A stretch of DNA of 64,000 bases from the NCBI RefSeq assembly GCF_018861145.1, contig NZ_JAHKQT010000023.1, positions 62,001-126,000 on the forward strand, given 5' to 3'. Below, piece by piece: positions 63,674 to 64,000 of the stretch (position 1 is its first letter; each line of letters opens with the position of its first letter). The position numbers and the translations under genes were made by a program. Below the pieces are notes generated by a model, which worked only from the letters and a program-made list of their open reading frames with translations, was not told where the DNA came from and searched no databases. The DNA comes from Poseidonibacter lekithochrous. Its GTDB lineage: Bacteria; Campylobacterota; Campylobacteria; Campylobacterales; Arcobacteraceae.

Positions 63674-63702
63674 TTGACAAAAATATGCTTTTTTACTATA
63701 AT
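63674..63702 (+). promoter_or_regulatory. Consensus sigma-70 promoter of the tRNA cluster
   Basis: TTGACA (63674-63679) and TATAAT (63697-63702) are separated by 17 bases, a perfect consensus. RNA would start near 63709, about 11 bases before tRNA-Gln. It is the only full -35/-10 consensus noted in the window. Confidence 0.9.
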
Positions 63703-63719
63703 TTCGGCACTTAAACGAT

Positions 63720-63794
63720 TGGGGTATCGCCAAGTGGTAAGGCAACGGCTTTTGGTGCCGTCATTCGAAGGTTCGAATCCTTCTACCCCATCCA
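63720..63794 (+). tRNA. tRNA-Gln (anticodon TTG)
   Basis: Acceptor TGGGGTA pairs with TACCCCA, and CCA is encoded. The anticodon arm ACGGC-TTTTGGT-GCCGT gives anticodon TTG reading CAA. The T arm has GGTTCGAATCC. This is the substrate of GlnRS (49278-51551). Confidence 0.96.
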
Positions 63795-63811
63795 TAAGTA
63801 GATTTATTGAT

Positions 63812-63888
<77 letters not shown>

Positions 63889-63902
63889 ATTAAATGTGTT
63901 AA

Positions 63903-63979
63903 GTCAAGGTAGCTCAGCTGGCTAGAGCGCTGGTCTCATAAGCCGGAGGTCGAGGGTTCGAGTCCCTCTCTTGACACCA
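63903..63979 (+). tRNA. tRNA-Met (anticodon CAT)
   Basis: Acceptor GTCAAGG pairs with TCTTGAC, with ACCA encoded. The anticodon arm CTGGT-CTCATAA-GCCGG gives CAT. The first base pair is G-C, so it is not an initiator. Elongator Met is most likely; lysidine-modified tRNA-Ile2 shares this anticodon and cannot be fully ruled out. Confidence 0.88.
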
Positions 63980-64000
63980 CTTTATTTATACACTTAATTC

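Overview
The window is a strongly AT-rich, densely packed bacterial chromosome segment. Gene content and order point to Campylobacterota (Epsilonproteobacteria), most likely an Arcobacter-group organism. Diagnostic features are lysC-hobA-holB-folP in one run, purD-RDD-lptD-PRT-pnp, bamA-mqnC-M16 peptidase, a single XerH-type recombinase, the futalosine menaquinone enzyme MqnC, and a RibBA whose GTP-cyclohydrolase half is degenerate. It reads as core chromosome with a few accessory insertions. No prophage, IS element or CRISPR array was seen.

Layout. 1-7 kb: a zinc-finger thioredoxin, two small flagellum-like or SprA-like proteins, a LysE exporter, a SulP transporter, a membrane GGDEF protein, PssA, Ppx/GppA and a flagellin-like protein. 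7-17 kb: ilvBN, lpxD, ftsK (apparently starting at ATA), hpf, der, a second SulP and hemD. 17-24 kb: a structured RNA that fits 6S RNA, then purD, an RDD protein, lptD, a phosphoribosyltransferase and pnp. 24-29 kb: a chemosensory operon cheY-cheA-cheR-cheD-cheB with repeated FGFFDD motifs in CheA. 29-35 kb (minus strand): XerH with a dif-like inverted repeat upstream, two unknown ORFs, an M3 oligopeptidase, prmC and hemW. 35-39 kb: rppH, lysC, hobA, holB, folP and convergent tyrA. 40-47 kb: a membrane-anchored Mrr-like nuclease, bamA, mqnC, an M16 peptidase homologue without its zinc motif, a glutamyl-tRNA synthetase paralogue without its ATP-binding motifs, and yggT. 47-57 kb: lytic transglycosylase, a lipoprotein, glnS with a YqeY tail, an AraC remnant, mobB, fbp, metG, a Mur-ligase-like protein without a P-loop, and an S24 repressor. 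57-64 kb: oadGAB, pckA, ribBA and three tRNA genes (Gln, fMet, Met).

How the genes work together. OadGAB and PckA both act at the oxaloacetate node, and Fbp points to gluconeogenesis. LptD, LpxD and BamA serve the outer membrane. HobA, HolB, FtsK and XerH serve chromosome replication and segregation. The Che operon with the flagellin-like and rod-like proteins indicates a motile cell. The most interesting signals are the degenerate GltX beside GlnS-YqeY, the dif-like site at xerH, the CheA motif repeats, the S24 repressor with operator-like repeat and 31-codon ORF, the internal ribosome-binding sites in oadA and lysC, the ATA start of ftsK, and promoters placed so that transcripts would begin at the ATG (mobB and the GGDEF gene).
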